Of a DNA stretch of 42,925 bases, positions 16,626 through 26,194 are shown in pieces. The DNA comes from DATGHS01 sp035307785 (GTDB lineage Bacteria > Planctomycetota > Planctomycetia > Gemmatales > Gemmataceae). The stretch is from the NCBI GenBank assembly GCA_035307785.1, contig DATGHS010000413.1:1-42925 (forward strand), read 5' to 3'. The notes beneath the pieces are model-generated. The model made no database searches. It worked only from the letters and a program-made list of their open reading frames with translations, and was not told the origin of the DNA. The position numbers and the translations under genes are program-made. The stretch's first letter is position 1. The number at the start of each line of letters is the position of its first letter.

Positions 16626-16630
16626 AGTCT

Positions 16631-17704
16631 TTATAAGCCCTGCGCTTTCATCCGCCGGTATTTTCTTGCCCAGCCTTCGGTGGGCTGTGCGAGCAGCGGC
16701 TGCGAGGGCAACCAGCGCGTCGGCATTTCTTCTACACGTCTTCGAACCTCATCCGCCTTCACGAGTGCCGGCTCGGCCTGGCGCTGTTCCAACGCAACGG
16801 CAATCGCCTCCCAACTCATATTCGTAAGGTACGGCTCGATCTTTCTCTGATTGCACAAAAGTTCGTAGTCGGTGTTTGCCTCGGCCACGGTATCGGCAAT
16901 AAAATCGAGCGATTCCTGCATCCGGTCGGTCATTGTGTCCAAGAACTGTTGGCGGTCAAACGGCAACAGCGCTTTGTCCTCGCCTTCCAGTAGCTCGTCC
17001 CCAGCCGGCTCGCCGATATTGATGTCCATGACCGCATTCTTCACGGTTTCGCTCCATTCATCGAGCTTGCGAATGACGAACGGAGGCCGAAGCGGCAGGA
17101 CCGAATACTTCATCTCACGCAACTTCCGGAAGCGGCGCGGCTTCGGCTCACTTGACTTTTTGTCGATAATAACAGGAAACATGCGGTCAACGATTTCATC
17201 ATCATCGGCACCCGGAATATCAGTTACGATTTCGAGCCATTCACGAAATAAAACCTCAGCGGCTATGCGTTTTAATCGCGTTGTTGTTTGACAGGGCCAA
17301 CACTCGATCGGCATGAACGGTTGGCCGAAACGTTCATTGAGAGCATGTAATGCCAAAGTCGCGGTCCAATCGTCCTCCGAGTCAAGTTCCATGAGTAAAG
17401 TCTGTACTTCAACCGACTGCAATTCCTCGCACGACGGCGGTCGAACTGATTTTTCCTTCGGTTCCCGCACCTGCTCCGCGGGCGGCACGGGTGTTATATC
17501 TGTGTTCAAACCGAGCCAAACTTGGTAAAGCGATTCGGGGACGGCGTTGACGATGCAAAAGACTGCGATCATCGCAACGGCAGCAACTCCGCAAAAGCGG
17601 TATACCGGATCAACGAAGGAATTGGGCCAGAGAATAGCGACGAGCGCCAACGCGCAGGCCAACACCAAGCACACGCCCAATTGCACGGGAAGCCATTTTC
17701 GCAT
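16631..17704 (-). CDS. Membrane protein of unknown function inside the his operon
   Basis: This 357-aa protein starts at an ATG with GGGGAG eight bases upstream. Two membrane segments sit at residues about 7-26 (VQLGVCLVLACALALVAILW) and 36-52 (FCGVAAVAMIAVFCIVNA). The remaining 300 residues are soluble, acidic and probably helical, with a charged stretch (DEWSETVKNAVMDINIGEPAGDEL) and no recognised motif. It sits between hisC and hisB on the same strand (39 bp after hisC), an unusual place for such a gene. I see no histidine-related fold in it. It could be an unrelated insertion carried in the operon. Confidence 0.7.
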   Translation of the reverse strand: MRKWLPVQLGVCLVLACALALVAILWPNSFVDPVYRFCGVAAVAMIAVFCIVNAVPESLYQVWLGLNTDITPVPPAEQVREPKEKSVRPPSCEELQSVEVQTLLMELDSEDDWTATLALHALNERFGQPFMPIECWPCQTTTRLKRIAAEVLFREWLEIVTDIPGADDDEIVDRMFPVIIDKKSSEPKPRRFRKLREMKYSVLPLRPPFVIRKLDEWSETVKNAVMDINIGEPAGDELLEGEDKALLPFDRQQFLDTMTDRMQESLDFIADTVAEANTDYELLCNQRKIEPYLTNMSWEAIAVALEQRQAEPALVKADEVRRRVEEMPTRWLPSQPLLAQPTEGWARKYRRMKAQGL

Positions 17705-17743
17705 GGGCAGTCTCCCCGAAATGGATGGGAAGAAAAACGCGAA

Positions 17744-18793
17744 TCAGACAATCTTGCGCAACTCATCAAGTAGCCGGTCGATCTCAGCTTCAGTGCCGAC
17801 AGTAATGCGCAGGCCATCACCGTAGCCATCATACCGCATGAGCCGGACCAGAATAAAGCGTTTTTTCAGCTCTTCGTAGATCTTTTGCACCGGCCGATCT
17901 TGCCGCCGGCACCACAGGAAATTGGCCTGACTTGGCGTCACGTCAAAGCCGAGTTTCGCTAATTCGGCGGCCATACGAGCGCGCGTGGACAGGATCTTCG
18001 CGCGCACGTGCAACCGGTATTCCTGATCGGCAATGGCCGCGGTGGCGGCGGCCAGGCACAGCACGTCGCAGTTGTAGGAGTCCTTCACTTTGATGAGTTC
18101 ACGAATGACTTCCGGCCGGGCCACGCCGTAACCAAAGCGGATCCCGGCCAGCGAATACGACTTGCTCATTGTCCGCGTGACGATTACATTTGGTCGCTGG
18201 GCGAGATGCAGGCCATTGTTGTCCGCGAAATCAACATAAGCTTCGTCCAAGATCACCGGACCATCGATCTCATCGATCCATTGCTCCAATGCTATTCCGG
18301 ATACCATCGTGCCCGAAGGCGAATTCGGGTTGGCCAGGAAGGTCAGATTTGCTCCGCGAAATCCTTGCGCCGGCGGAAGCTGCCAGTCGCTGCCGAACGG
18401 CAGCGCGCGAAACTCGGCGCCCTGAATTTCGGCCAGTGTCTTATAGAGTAGGTAGCCGGGTGTCGGCGAAGCGATCAGGCCGCCTTCCGGCACGAAAGCG
18501 CGCGTGACGATCGTAAGGATGTCGTCGGAGCCGTTGCCGATGAGGATGGAGTCAGGGTCAATACCGAGCACTTTCGCGGCCGTCTGGCGGAAATGCGTGC
18601 CGACTGGATCGGGGTATTTGCGCAGCCGGTCGCCGGTGAGGGCATCGCGAATGGCATCGAAAACGCGCGGCGAAGGCGGATAGGGGTTTTCGTTGGTGTT
18701 GAGCTTGATCCAACTGCCGCCCTGGGGCTGTTCGCCCGGGACGTAACCGGCCATGGCCCGGATCGAGGGGCGCAGCGGCAACGAATCGTTCAT
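17744..18793 (-). CDS. hisC: Histidinol-phosphate aminotransferase
   Basis: The 349-aa protein is a fold-type I PLP aminotransferase that transfers an amino group from glutamate to imidazole-acetol phosphate. The PLP lysine is in TMSKSYSLAGIRFGYG, the cofactor-binding segment near GNGSDDILTIVTRAF, and NPNSPSGTMVS is the usual NPNxPTG-type motif. The N-terminus LPLRPSIRAMAGYVPGEQ and NTNENPYPPSP are typical of HisC. The ATG at 18793 overlaps the hisD stop in the sequence ATGA, so translation is coupled; a longer frame to 18967 lies inside hisD and is rejected. Confidence 0.95.
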   Translation of the reverse strand: MNDSLPLRPSIRAMAGYVPGEQPQGGSWIKLNTNENPYPPSPRVFDAIRDALTGDRLRKYPDPVGTHFRQTAAKVLGIDPDSILIGNGSDDILTIVTRAFVPEGGLIASPTPGYLLYKTLAEIQGAEFRALPFGSDWQLPPAQGFRGANLTFLANPNSPSGTMVSGIALEQWIDEIDGPVILDEAYVDFADNNGLHLAQRPNVIVTRTMSKSYSLAGIRFGYGVARPEVIRELIKVKDSYNCDVLCLAAATAAIADQEYRLHVRAKILSTRARMAAELAKLGFDVTPSQANFLWCRRQDRPVQKIYEELKKRFILVRLMRYDGYGDGLRITVGTEAEIDRLLDELRKIV

Positions 18794-20235
18794 TTGCTCT
18801 TCTGCTTTTCGGCTTTCTTGGGCGGCCGCGGCGCGAAGTGATTGGTCTCGCTCACGCGCATGGCCACGCTGGCGGCATGCCCAGTCAGCCCTTCCTTGTT
18901 GGCCAGGTAGATCACGTCGTCGGAAAGCTCCTTCAGACCGGTGCGTGTAAAGGCAAGAACGCTGCAACGGCGCAGAAAATCATTCGCGCTCAGGCCGCTG
19001 GCATAACGGGCCGTGTTGCCGGTCGGTAGCACATGCGATGGGCCGGCCGCATAGTCGCCAATGGCAACCGGCGTGTATTGGCCGAGAAAGATCGCTCCTG
19101 CGGAGCTGATCTTATCGGCAAAAGCTTCCGGATCGCGCGTTTGCACGTGCAAATGCTCGGGAGCCAGGTCCTCCACTAACTTTGCGGCCTGAGCCGAGTC
19201 GTCGGTGAGAACAAGGGCGCCGTATTTCTCCAAGCTTTCGCGGGCCAATTCGCCGCGCTCGAGCTTCTTCAAATGCCGATGGAGTGATTCCGTTACCTCA
19301 TCCATCAGCGTTTCATTCCAGGTAACGAGAATGCTGACGCCAGGGGAGTGCTCGGCTTGAGCGATCAGGTCCGCCGCCACGAAATCGGGTTGGGCGGAAG
19401 CGTCGGCAACAACCACGACTTCCGTCGGACCCGCCAGGCAATCGATGCCGACCTGGCCGAAGACGAACTTCTTGGCTAGTGTCACGAACTTGTTGCCAGG
19501 CCCCACGATCATATCGACTGGCTTCAGGCCCTCGATGCCGTACGCCAGGGCTGCGATGGCTTGTGCGCCGCCGATGCGGTAAACCTCCTTCACACCCAGC
19601 TCGTGACAAACGGCCAGAAGCTCCTTGTTGTACGATCCGGTCGGCGTGGGCGGCATGACCACGGCCAATTCCTTCACGCCGGCTACCTGGGCCGGGCAGA
19701 CCGTCATCAGCAAGGTAGAGGGATATGCAGCTGCCCCGCCGGGAATGTGAATACCGACTCGTTTCATGGGGCGGTAGCGCACCTGCAATTCATAGCTGCC
19801 GGAAACCGTCATCACCGCGTCGGAATGGAGCAAGCCGGACTGAAACGACATAATGTTCATGCGCACGCGGCGGACCGTATCGAGGAATTCCTCGTCGGCT
19901 TGCGCGTGAGCTTCTTCCAATTCTTGAGCGGGGACGCGAATCTTGTCCGCCGTCAGCTTCACCTTGTCGAATGCTTCCGTGTAGTGGAGAACCGCGGGTA
20001 GGCCCTTATTCCGCACGTCGGTGCAAATCCGCTCGACTACCTGAACTGGCAGCAATGGCTTGCCGAACACTGCCATCGTTTGTTTTCGTTGTTGGGGGCT
20101 AACCACTTCGCCTTCGGTGCGAAACTGATCCCGCAATGTGGCCAGCTGTTGAACCGCCTTCGGATCGCTATACAAGATTCGCCGATATTTCGAATGTGTT
20201 GCCGGTTTCTTTCGGGCCGTAGTTGATCGTGCCAT
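18790..20235 (-). CDS. hisD: Histidinol dehydrogenase
   Basis: The 481-aa enzyme oxidises histidinol to histidine with two NAD. Landmarks are RVGIHIPGGAAAYPSTLLM, GVKEVYRIGGAQAIAALAYG, VGPGNKFVTLAKK, DLIAQAEHSPGV (zinc/catalytic region), LAPEHLHVQ and the C-terminal GDYAAGPSHVLPTGNTARY. About 45 residues at the N-terminus and a basic C-terminal tail exceed the usual 430 residues. The ATG has AAGGA seven bases upstream. It is the first gene of the minus-strand his cluster, with a promoter-like sequence about 100 bp upstream. Confidence 0.95.
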   Translation of the reverse strand: MARSTTARKKPATHSKYRRILYSDPKAVQQLATLRDQFRTEGEVVSPQQRKQTMAVFGKPLLPVQVVERICTDVRNKGLPAVLHYTEAFDKVKLTADKIRVPAQELEEAHAQADEEFLDTVRRVRMNIMSFQSGLLHSDAVMTVSGSYELQVRYRPMKRVGIHIPGGAAAYPSTLLMTVCPAQVAGVKELAVVMPPTPTGSYNKELLAVCHELGVKEVYRIGGAQAIAALAYGIEGLKPVDMIVGPGNKFVTLAKKFVFGQVGIDCLAGPTEVVVVADASAQPDFVAADLIAQAEHSPGVSILVTWNETLMDEVTESLHRHLKKLERGELARESLEKYGALVLTDDSAQAAKLVEDLAPEHLHVQTRDPEAFADKISSAGAIFLGQYTPVAIGDYAAGPSHVLPTGNTARYASGLSANDFLRRCSVLAFTRTGLKELSDDVIYLANKEGLTGHAASVAMRVSETNHFAPRPPKKAEKQKSK

Positions 20236-20334
20236 CCGATGATCCTTCGCGCTGCCAAATCAGTCAACGACCCGCACCGGAAACGGTTGAGCGGCGTAGT
20301 AGCTGGAAAGGGCATTCGTTCGTCTGTAGATGAA

Positions 20335-20363
20335 AATATACAGAATGCATGAAAGCTTTGCAA
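20335..20363 (-). promoter_or_regulatory. Candidate promoter of the his cluster
   Basis: On the minus strand TTGCAA (20363-20358) and TATATT (20340-20335) are separated by 17 bp, matching sigma-70 spacing with four of six matches to TTGACA and good agreement with TATAAT. It would give a leader of about 93 bases before hisD. I see no attenuator-like run of histidine codons or hairpin pair. Confidence 0.5.
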
Positions 20364-20492
20364 GAAATCGGCTCCGGGTCTGCGTTGCTCCACGAAGGCC
20401 AACGGCATTCGTTTCCACACCGTTTTCGACTAGAATGAGGGGACTCGCGAGTTGTCCAACGCATCGTCCCTGACTTAGTTTTCCCATTCCTT

Positions 20493-23400
20493 ATGAGCCA
20501 AACTGCCGCCCAAGACCACCGAGTTGCACTGCCCCCAGTTCCGGTTCCTGCGCCGGCGCCAAGTTCCGGGGCGCGTCTTGACAGAACGATCCGGATTTTG
20601 AACGGCGTGCTTGTGGCATTGGTGCTGGGGCTCGCGTTTCTCACGGCGGCCACGCCGGTCCGTAACGGCGATTTTTGGATGCATTTGGCCACCGGCCGGG
20701 AAATCGCCCAGCAGCGCTATGAGTTCGGCAAGGACCCGTTCTCCTATACGACTTCCGGAGTCTATTGGGCCAACCATGCGTGGCTATACGATTGGACGCT
20801 CTATCAGTCCTATCGCTTGCTCGACGGAACGGGGCTCGTGATTTTCAAGTCTCTGTTAATGGCCGGCTTGGCGGCCATTTTGCTTTCCATCCGCAAACCG
20901 CACGAGCGGCTTTGGTTGCCATTGGCCTCTACTACTCTGGTTTTCGCCGTCATGGCGCCGCGTTTGTTGCTGCAGCCCGCGTTAATCTCGTTCTTGCTGC
21001 TCGGATTGACGCTATTTTTATTATGGAAGGGGCGGTGGGTATGGCTGTTGCCGCTCTGCATTCTTTGGGTCAATGTGGATAGCTGGTTCTGGTTGGGCCC
21101 GATACTGGCAGGACTGTTTTGGTTGGGGCAGTGCTCTTCTCCTTCGGAGCGAAGAATCCCGGTCTGGTTGGCCCCCGCCTGTTTGCTGGCGTGCCTCATC
21201 AATCCCCACCACATTCATGCCTTGTTAACACCGCCGGTTGAGCTTTCGCTCGTGGCAGCGAAGAGCGGCTTCAGTCACGACGTTCGCTTCCAGCGCGCCT
21301 TCATTTCGCCCTGGCAGCAACACGGGCTTCTCTCCAATCCCGCGGGGATTTGCTACTTTTTGCTGTTTGCCGTCTCGCTGCTCTCGCTAGTATTGAACCG
21401 CCGAGCCTGGCGTGACTGGCGCTTGCCGGTTTGGCTCGCATTCGCCGGATTGGGGGCATGGCAACTCCGCACGGTGCCGTTCTTCGCCGTTGTTGCTGGG
21501 CCGATCACGGTGCTGAATTTCCAGCAGCTTTTCCAAGGTTCGCCGACAAGAGTTACCGAGCCAATCCGGCAGAGCATTTTCGCCGTTCATGGACGGATTT
21601 TCTTTACTCTGGGGCTTCTGGCAGTAGGCGTCTTGGTCTGGACGGGCTGGCTACAGAATTTGCATTCGCGTAGCCGAGCAGTGGGCTTGAGCGTGGAGCC
21701 GGATTCGTCGCTCAAACATGTGGCCGAAATTATTGCCGAGTGGCGAAAGCAAAAAATGCTGCCTGCGGAATCGCGTGGGTTCGCCTTGCATCCGGATGTT
21801 GCGAACTATTGCGCTTGGTTTTGCCCGGAAGAAATGGGCTTCTTCGATTACCGCCTGAATCTATTCGCCGAGAGCGCCGCTCAATATGAGGATGTGTGCC
21901 GGCAACTGCTCCCGGGCTTGGATGACGATGCCGCAGCGAAACCCGCCGCGAGTTGGCAACAAGTGTTCCGCGAGCATCACATCGATCACGTGATTCTGTA
22001 TGATCCGGAGCCCCTTCGGCTGCGCGACGGTTTCGACCAACTTTCGCGCAATCCGCGTGGTTGGAAATTACTCTCCGTCAGTGGACAAGCGAATGTCTTC
22101 GGATGGTTGAGCGCCGAAACCGCGCCGGCCTTAGCCCGGTTCCCCAGCAGCGACGATGCAGCCGCCCAGCTTGCATATGGGCCGGCGCACCAAGGCGATC
22201 CCGTTACACTTGCCGAAGTGCCGGACTATGTTCCCGAGTCGACACGGAGATGGAATGGCGCCTGGGCTGCCTTCGGCAAAGGGCGGCGACCGACTTGGGA
22301 ATCGACCGCCGCCGACACCTGCATGCGCTACTACGAAAACCGTTCGCCACTGGACCAAGCGAGAATTCGCAGTTATGCGCAGGGAATCTATGGGGCGGGA
22401 CTGACCGGCGTAATGGCGCCGGGCCCGGCCATTGCGATGCCAGCAAGCAGCCTGATTCTTCGCGAACGACTTCGGGATATGAAGTCGCCGGTATTCTTTG
22501 GCGACAACCTTGGCCGGCCCGCCGAGTGGCCATTGCTGGCCGTGCGCGCCGGCCGCCGCGCGCTGGTGGAAAATCCTGACGACGCTAATGCTTACCTTCG
22601 CCTGGGCCAGGCGTATTCCGCATTGCGAAGCGGCACCGTCGAGGGAAACCTGCAACTTCCGTTTCCGGCACTGAGCACGATTCGCCACATTCAGATTGTC
22701 ACGGCCCTCGAGCAAGCCGTCACCCGAAACGCCGATCTCCTTCCTGCCCACGAGCATCTGGCCGTCATCTTGGAGCAGCAGGGCTATTTGGATGCCGCCC
22801 TAGACCACCGGCGGCATCAACTTCGCTTATTTCGACAAATGGGAGCAACTCCGGGAGAATCCGCAGATCAATTTCAGAAGCGCGTCAAGCAATCGGAGAG
22901 GATGGTGCAAGATCTCGAACGCATTATTCAAGAAGGGCAGAATAAATTAGTTATCCATTCCGACACTTTGGTAGGTGATCCGCTGGCCCGGGCGCGGCTG
23001 GCAATTAGCTTGGGTTTGGCAAAGCAAGCGCTTGATGACATTCTGCTGAAATCGCGCATTGAGATATTCGGCACCGCCGGAGCCAGGCTGCAACTGGAAT
23101 TGATGCTTAATTTGGGCCGTGCGGAAGAGGTGCGGGCGATGTTGGCGGAACCCGAACTTCGGGAGCATCGTCTCCGGATGGGTGTTTTTTCCGTGCCGCT
23201 CTCGAGCTGGAATGGCGATGGGGCCGTGCACGAGCTACCCGCGTACGATTGGTATCATGCCTGTCAGGCCTTGGCGTTGGGTGATTATAAGGCAGCCGTC
23301 CGCGACTTCGATTCTTGTGCTGCTCTGTACCGGGAAGCAGAGATTCGATTGATGCCGCAGATTCGCGAAACGCTCTCATTGGCTGTCTTGGAAGCCATCG

Positions 23401-23699
23401 GCGCGAGAATGCATTCCGGGGCTTTTGGCTTCCAATTGACGATGGAAGAGGACTGGAGAAACTGGTCCACGCAATTGCGCCAGGCTTTGCTCCTGAGAAA
23501 CCAACTGGCGGATATATACGCGTTGCAAGGAATGGCGCTCTTGGAACGAGGACCTGGCGAAATCGCGGAGCCCTATTTCCGACAATCGTTGAATGTCTCC
23601 CTGTTGGAAGATCGGCAAACCATGTCGGCCGGCCAATTGCTCTCGTGGCAATATTGGAAGCGAATCCATGAGGTTTCTGCGGGGGCAAGTCAACCATGA
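20493..23699 (+). CDS. Large polytopic membrane protein with C-terminal TPR-like repeats
   Basis: The 1068-aa protein has an N-terminal Pro/Ala-rich stretch, then about ten membrane segments in the first 420 residues (first at 33-52). The region GDFWMHLATGREIAQQRYEFGKDPFSYTTSG, just after the first membrane helix, resembles the first periplasmic loop of GT-C fold glycosyltransferases and related bacterial membrane proteins (Asp and His pair), but I cannot assign a substrate. Residues about 680-1060 are soluble and helical with TPR-like pairs (for example NPDDANAYLRLGQAYSAL and ALEQAVTRNADLLPAHEHLAVI). The stop overlaps the next gene's start (ATGA at 23696-23699), so the two are translationally coupled and probably act together. 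The role is inferred to be in the envelope. Confidence 0.8.
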   Translation: MSQTAAQDHRVALPPVPVPAPAPSSGARLDRTIRILNGVLVALVLGLAFLTAATPVRNGDFWMHLATGREIAQQRYEFGKDPFSYTTSGVYWANHAWLYDWTLYQSYRLLDGTGLVIFKSLLMAGLAAILLSIRKPHERLWLPLASTTLVFAVMAPRLLLQPALISFLLLGLTLFLLWKGRWVWLLPLCILWVNVDSWFWLGPILAGLFWLGQCSSPSERRIPVWLAPACLLACLINPHHIHALLTPPVELSLVAAKSGFSHDVRFQRAFISPWQQHGLLSNPAGICYFLLFAVSLLSLVLNRRAWRDWRLPVWLAFAGLGAWQLRTVPFFAVVAGPITVLNFQQLFQGSPTRVTEPIRQSIFAVHGRIFFTLGLLAVGVLVWTGWLQNLHSRSRAVGLSVEPDSSLKHVAEIIAEWRKQKMLPAESRGFALHPDVANYCAWFCPEEMGFFDYRLNLFAESAAQYEDVCRQLLPGLDDDAAAKPAASWQQVFREHHIDHVILYDPEPLRLRDGFDQLSRNPRGWKLLSVSGQANVFGWLSAETAPALARFPSSDDAAAQLAYGPAHQGDPVTLAEVPDYVPESTRRWNGAWAAFGKGRRPTWESTAADTCMRYYENRSPLDQARIRSYAQGIYGAGLTGVMAPGPAIAMPASSLILRERLRDMKSPVFFGDNLGRPAEWPLLAVRAGRRALVENPDDANAYLRLGQAYSALRSGTVEGNLQLPFPALSTIRHIQIVTALEQAVTRNADLLPAHEHLAVILEQQGYLDAALDHRRHQLRLFRQMGATPGESADQFQKRVKQSERMVQDLERIIQEGQNKLVIHSDTLVGDPLARARLAISLGLAKQALDDILLKSRIEIFGTAGARLQLELMLNLGRAEEVRAMLAEPELREHRLRMGVFSVPLSSWNGDGAVHELPAYDWYHACQALALGDYKAAVRDFDSCAALYREAEIRLMPQIRETLSLAVLEAIGARMHSGAFGFQLTMEEDWRNWSTQLRQALLLRNQLADIYALQGMALLERGPGEIAEPYFRQSLNVSLLEDRQTMSAGQLLSWQYWKRIHEVSAGASQP

Positions 23700-25276
23700 A
23701 TCTGCAAGACTTAAGCGCGCGAGGGACGATGCGCGTGCGTTTGATAGCAATAGGTCTGGCCCTTCTGTTCGGTGTCGTGTCTTTGAGTCTCTTGGCGGTG
23801 CTCGGGTGCAGACCCGACCCGCCGACGGTTCCCCAAATAACCCATTCGCAAGTTACCGAAGACGTGACCCCCAAAATTCAGAACTTTTGCAGCCGCTGCC
23901 ATTTTTTTCCGCCGCCGGATACCTTTCCTCGGTCTGCCTGGAAACAAGAGGTCGATCAAGGATTCAGCTTCCATGAGCGATTTGGAACATCGCAGAAGGA
24001 CGTGCCACCCGTCGACGCGGTCGTCAAGTATTTTGAGGATCGTGCTCCACTGGAACTTCCCCCCGCCGATGTTCATTACTCCTCGCAACCATACCAGGTT
24101 CGCTTCGAACCGACGCGGTTGCCCGATCTGGCCGTTCCCGAGGCGCCGGCCATTTCGAACGTAAACCTGGTTCATTTGTTCGACAAGACGCGTTTCGACA
24201 TCCTGGCCTGCAATATGCGGCATGGTCAGATTCTGGTTTATCAACCCTATGTCCCCAATCCCACTTGGAGAGTGTTGGGCAAAGTATCGAATCCGGCACA
24301 TGCGGAAGTCGTGGACCTTGACGGCGACGGAATCAATGACATTATTGTCGCCGATCTCGGTAGTTTTCCGCCGACCGATCGCACGTGCGGCCAGGTCGTG
24401 TGGCTGCGCGGCAATAAAGACGGGACCTTCACGCCCCATACGTTGCTCGACCAGGTGGGCCGCGTAGCCGACGTGCAAGCCGCCGACTTTCGTGGAACCG
24501 GCAAGCTGGACTTGGTTGTGGCCGTTTTCGGTTTGCATGCAACGGGTGAAATCGTTCTCCTGGAGAACCACACAACCGATTGGAATCATCCCAAATTCGA
24601 GAAGCAGGTACTCGATTACCGGCATGGAACGATCCATGTTCCAGTGGCCGACCTCAACGGCGACGGCAAGCCGGACTTCGTGGCCCTCATTAGCCAGGAA
24701 CATGAGACCGTGGTGGCATTTATCAACCGCGGCGACGGCACTTTTGACAGGAAAACGTTATACTCGGCTCCTCATCCTGCCTACGGCAGCAGCGGCATTC
24801 AACTCGTCGATCTCAACGGCGATGGCAAGCTCGACGTGCTGTATACTAACGGCGACGTTCTGGATCAGCCGTACCTTCTCAAGCCCTATCACGGCATCCA
24901 GTGGTTGGAAAACAAGGGCAACTTGAATTTCGAGCATCATTGGATCGCGCCCATGTACGGTGTCCATCGGGCCTTTGCCGCCGACTTACGAGGCAAAGGA
25001 ATAATGGACATCGTGGCCGTCAGTTTTTTGCCGACCGAAGGCTTTCCGCAACGCGACCAAAAGGACCTCGACGCGATCGTGATACTGGAGCAAACGTCAC
25101 CGGGAGTTTTTGCTCGGCATAGGATCGCATCGAAGACCTGTGACCACGTCAGTTGCATTGCCGGCGATGTATTCGGCACCGGGCGCATCGACTTGGTGGT
25201 AGGGAATTTCAATGGCCGAAATGACAAGAAGTTCAGTCCGATAACAATCTTCAAGAACCTCGGCCACGAAAAATAA
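23696..25276 (+). CDS. FG-GAP/VCBS repeat lipoprotein with CxxCH motif
   Basis: The 526-aa protein has a lipoprotein signal (SLSLLAVLGC, lipobox Cys38 from the ATG at 23696; a second ATG at 23729 would shorten the leader by 11 residues). Just after the anchor lies C65-S-R-C68-H69, a cytochrome c heme attachment motif, within NFCSRCHFFPPPDTFPRSAW, an architecture seen in secreted FG-GAP proteins of Bacteroidetes and Planctomycetes. The rest is a beta-propeller with six Asp-rich calcium-type loops: DLDGDGINDI, DFRGTGKLDL, DLNGDGKPDF, DLNGDGKLDV, DLRGKGIMDI and DVFGTGRIDL. It is a likely surface electron-transfer or adhesion-type protein. It overlaps the preceding TPR membrane protein gene by four bases. 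Confidence 0.85.
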   Translation: MNLQDLSARGTMRVRLIAIGLALLFGVVSLSLLAVLGCRPDPPTVPQITHSQVTEDVTPKIQNFCSRCHFFPPPDTFPRSAWKQEVDQGFSFHERFGTSQKDVPPVDAVVKYFEDRAPLELPPADVHYSSQPYQVRFEPTRLPDLAVPEAPAISNVNLVHLFDKTRFDILACNMRHGQILVYQPYVPNPTWRVLGKVSNPAHAEVVDLDGDGINDIIVADLGSFPPTDRTCGQVVWLRGNKDGTFTPHTLLDQVGRVADVQAADFRGTGKLDLVVAVFGLHATGEIVLLENHTTDWNHPKFEKQVLDYRHGTIHVPVADLNGDGKPDFVALISQEHETVVAFINRGDGTFDRKTLYSAPHPAYGSSGIQLVDLNGDGKLDVLYTNGDVLDQPYLLKPYHGIQWLENKGNLNFEHHWIAPMYGVHRAFAADLRGKGIMDIVAVSFLPTEGFPQRDQKDLDAIVILEQTSPGVFARHRIASKTCDHVSCIAGDVFGTGRIDLVVGNFNGRNDKKFSPITIFKNLGHEK

Positions 25277-25496
25277 CCAAGCATCCTGAATCGTTCGATC
25301 TCACCGCGATATCCCTCAGCCTTCAATAAGGCGCCAATTCCCCTTGCGCTGGTTTCACAACTGCAACGGTCCCTCCTGAATTAAGATTAAGGGCCAGTAG
25401 TCCTGCCTCATCAGCCTCTCACTTCATTTTCGTATTTAGAATGTGGTGCAAAAACCGAACAATAAAGTCTACCTTTGCCCCATGGCGGTATCATTT

Positions 25497-26144
25497 ATGG
25501 TGTTAGACCGGTGCGTCACATTAACGAAGTGCTCGCGAGCCCGATTAGCAACGGTAATCTGGATATTAGGCCCATGTTTGATTGCCTTAGCAGGTTGCAC
25601 TTCGAGAGATGAAGACCCGGCGGACAGTTTTTCTAAACAAAAGCCCGCGGTAGGGGAACCGGCCCCTGATTTTGTGCTTAAGGATGTGAACAGCCAACCT
25701 TTTCACCTTAAGGATTACGTTGGAAGGCATTTTATTGTGCTCGAATTCGGCAGCACAACGTGCCCCATGTGCACACAAAGCGGATTGGATCGGCGTGAAG
25801 CGCTGGCGAAGAAGTACCGAGGACGCGTCGAATTTGCTTTTATTTATTGCCGCGAGGCTCATCCCGACCACCCGTTCGGTTCCATGGCCTTCAAAAGTGG
25901 GCCCAACCCTTCCCAGACAACCAATTGGCCAGACCGGGCCAAGCGTGCGCAAGAGTTTCAAAAGCAGTTCAAAATCGAACGGCGCCTGCTGGTCGATGAG
26001 ATTGGCGAACCAACCGTACAGCATGAATTCGGAAATCGAGACAGTGAGATCGTGGTCGTAGATAGAGCCGGCGACATTGTTTTGAAGCAGCAGTACGCGG
26101 ACACGAAGGAATTGGAGGATTATTTGGACCAGCACTGCGAGTAA
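25497..26144 (+). CDS. Iodothyronine deiodinase-like thioredoxin-fold lipoprotein
   Basis: The product is about 215 aa. From the ATG at 25497 a lipoprotein signal ends at Cys34 (LIALAGC). The start at 25443 or 25482 would also keep the frame; no ribosome-binding site distinguishes them, and 25497 gives a signal of normal length. The thioredoxin-like domain has VGEPAPDFVLKDVNSQPFHL and EFGSTTCPMCTQS, with Cys89-Pro-Met-Cys92 where deiodinases have selenocysteine. FAFIYCREAHPDHPFGS matches the deiodinase (PF00837) EAHP segment with Glu120 and His122. Cysteine-containing bacterial members are common and probably act as thiol peroxidases or disulfide reductases outside the cytoplasm, not on thyroid hormone. 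It ends convergently with the TPR gene 50 bp away. Confidence 0.8.
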   Translation: MVLDRCVTLTKCSRARLATVIWILGPCLIALAGCTSRDEDPADSFSKQKPAVGEPAPDFVLKDVNSQPFHLKDYVGRHFIVLEFGSTTCPMCTQSGLDRREALAKKYRGRVEFAFIYCREAHPDHPFGSMAFKSGPNPSQTTNWPDRAKRAQEFQKQFKIERRLLVDEIGEPTVQHEFGNRDSEIVVVDRAGDIVLKQQYADTKELEDYLDQHCE

Positions 26145-26194
26145 GCGGTTTGGCGCGATCTCCAGCTCGGGCCGACGCGGTCTTCTCTCGGCGT

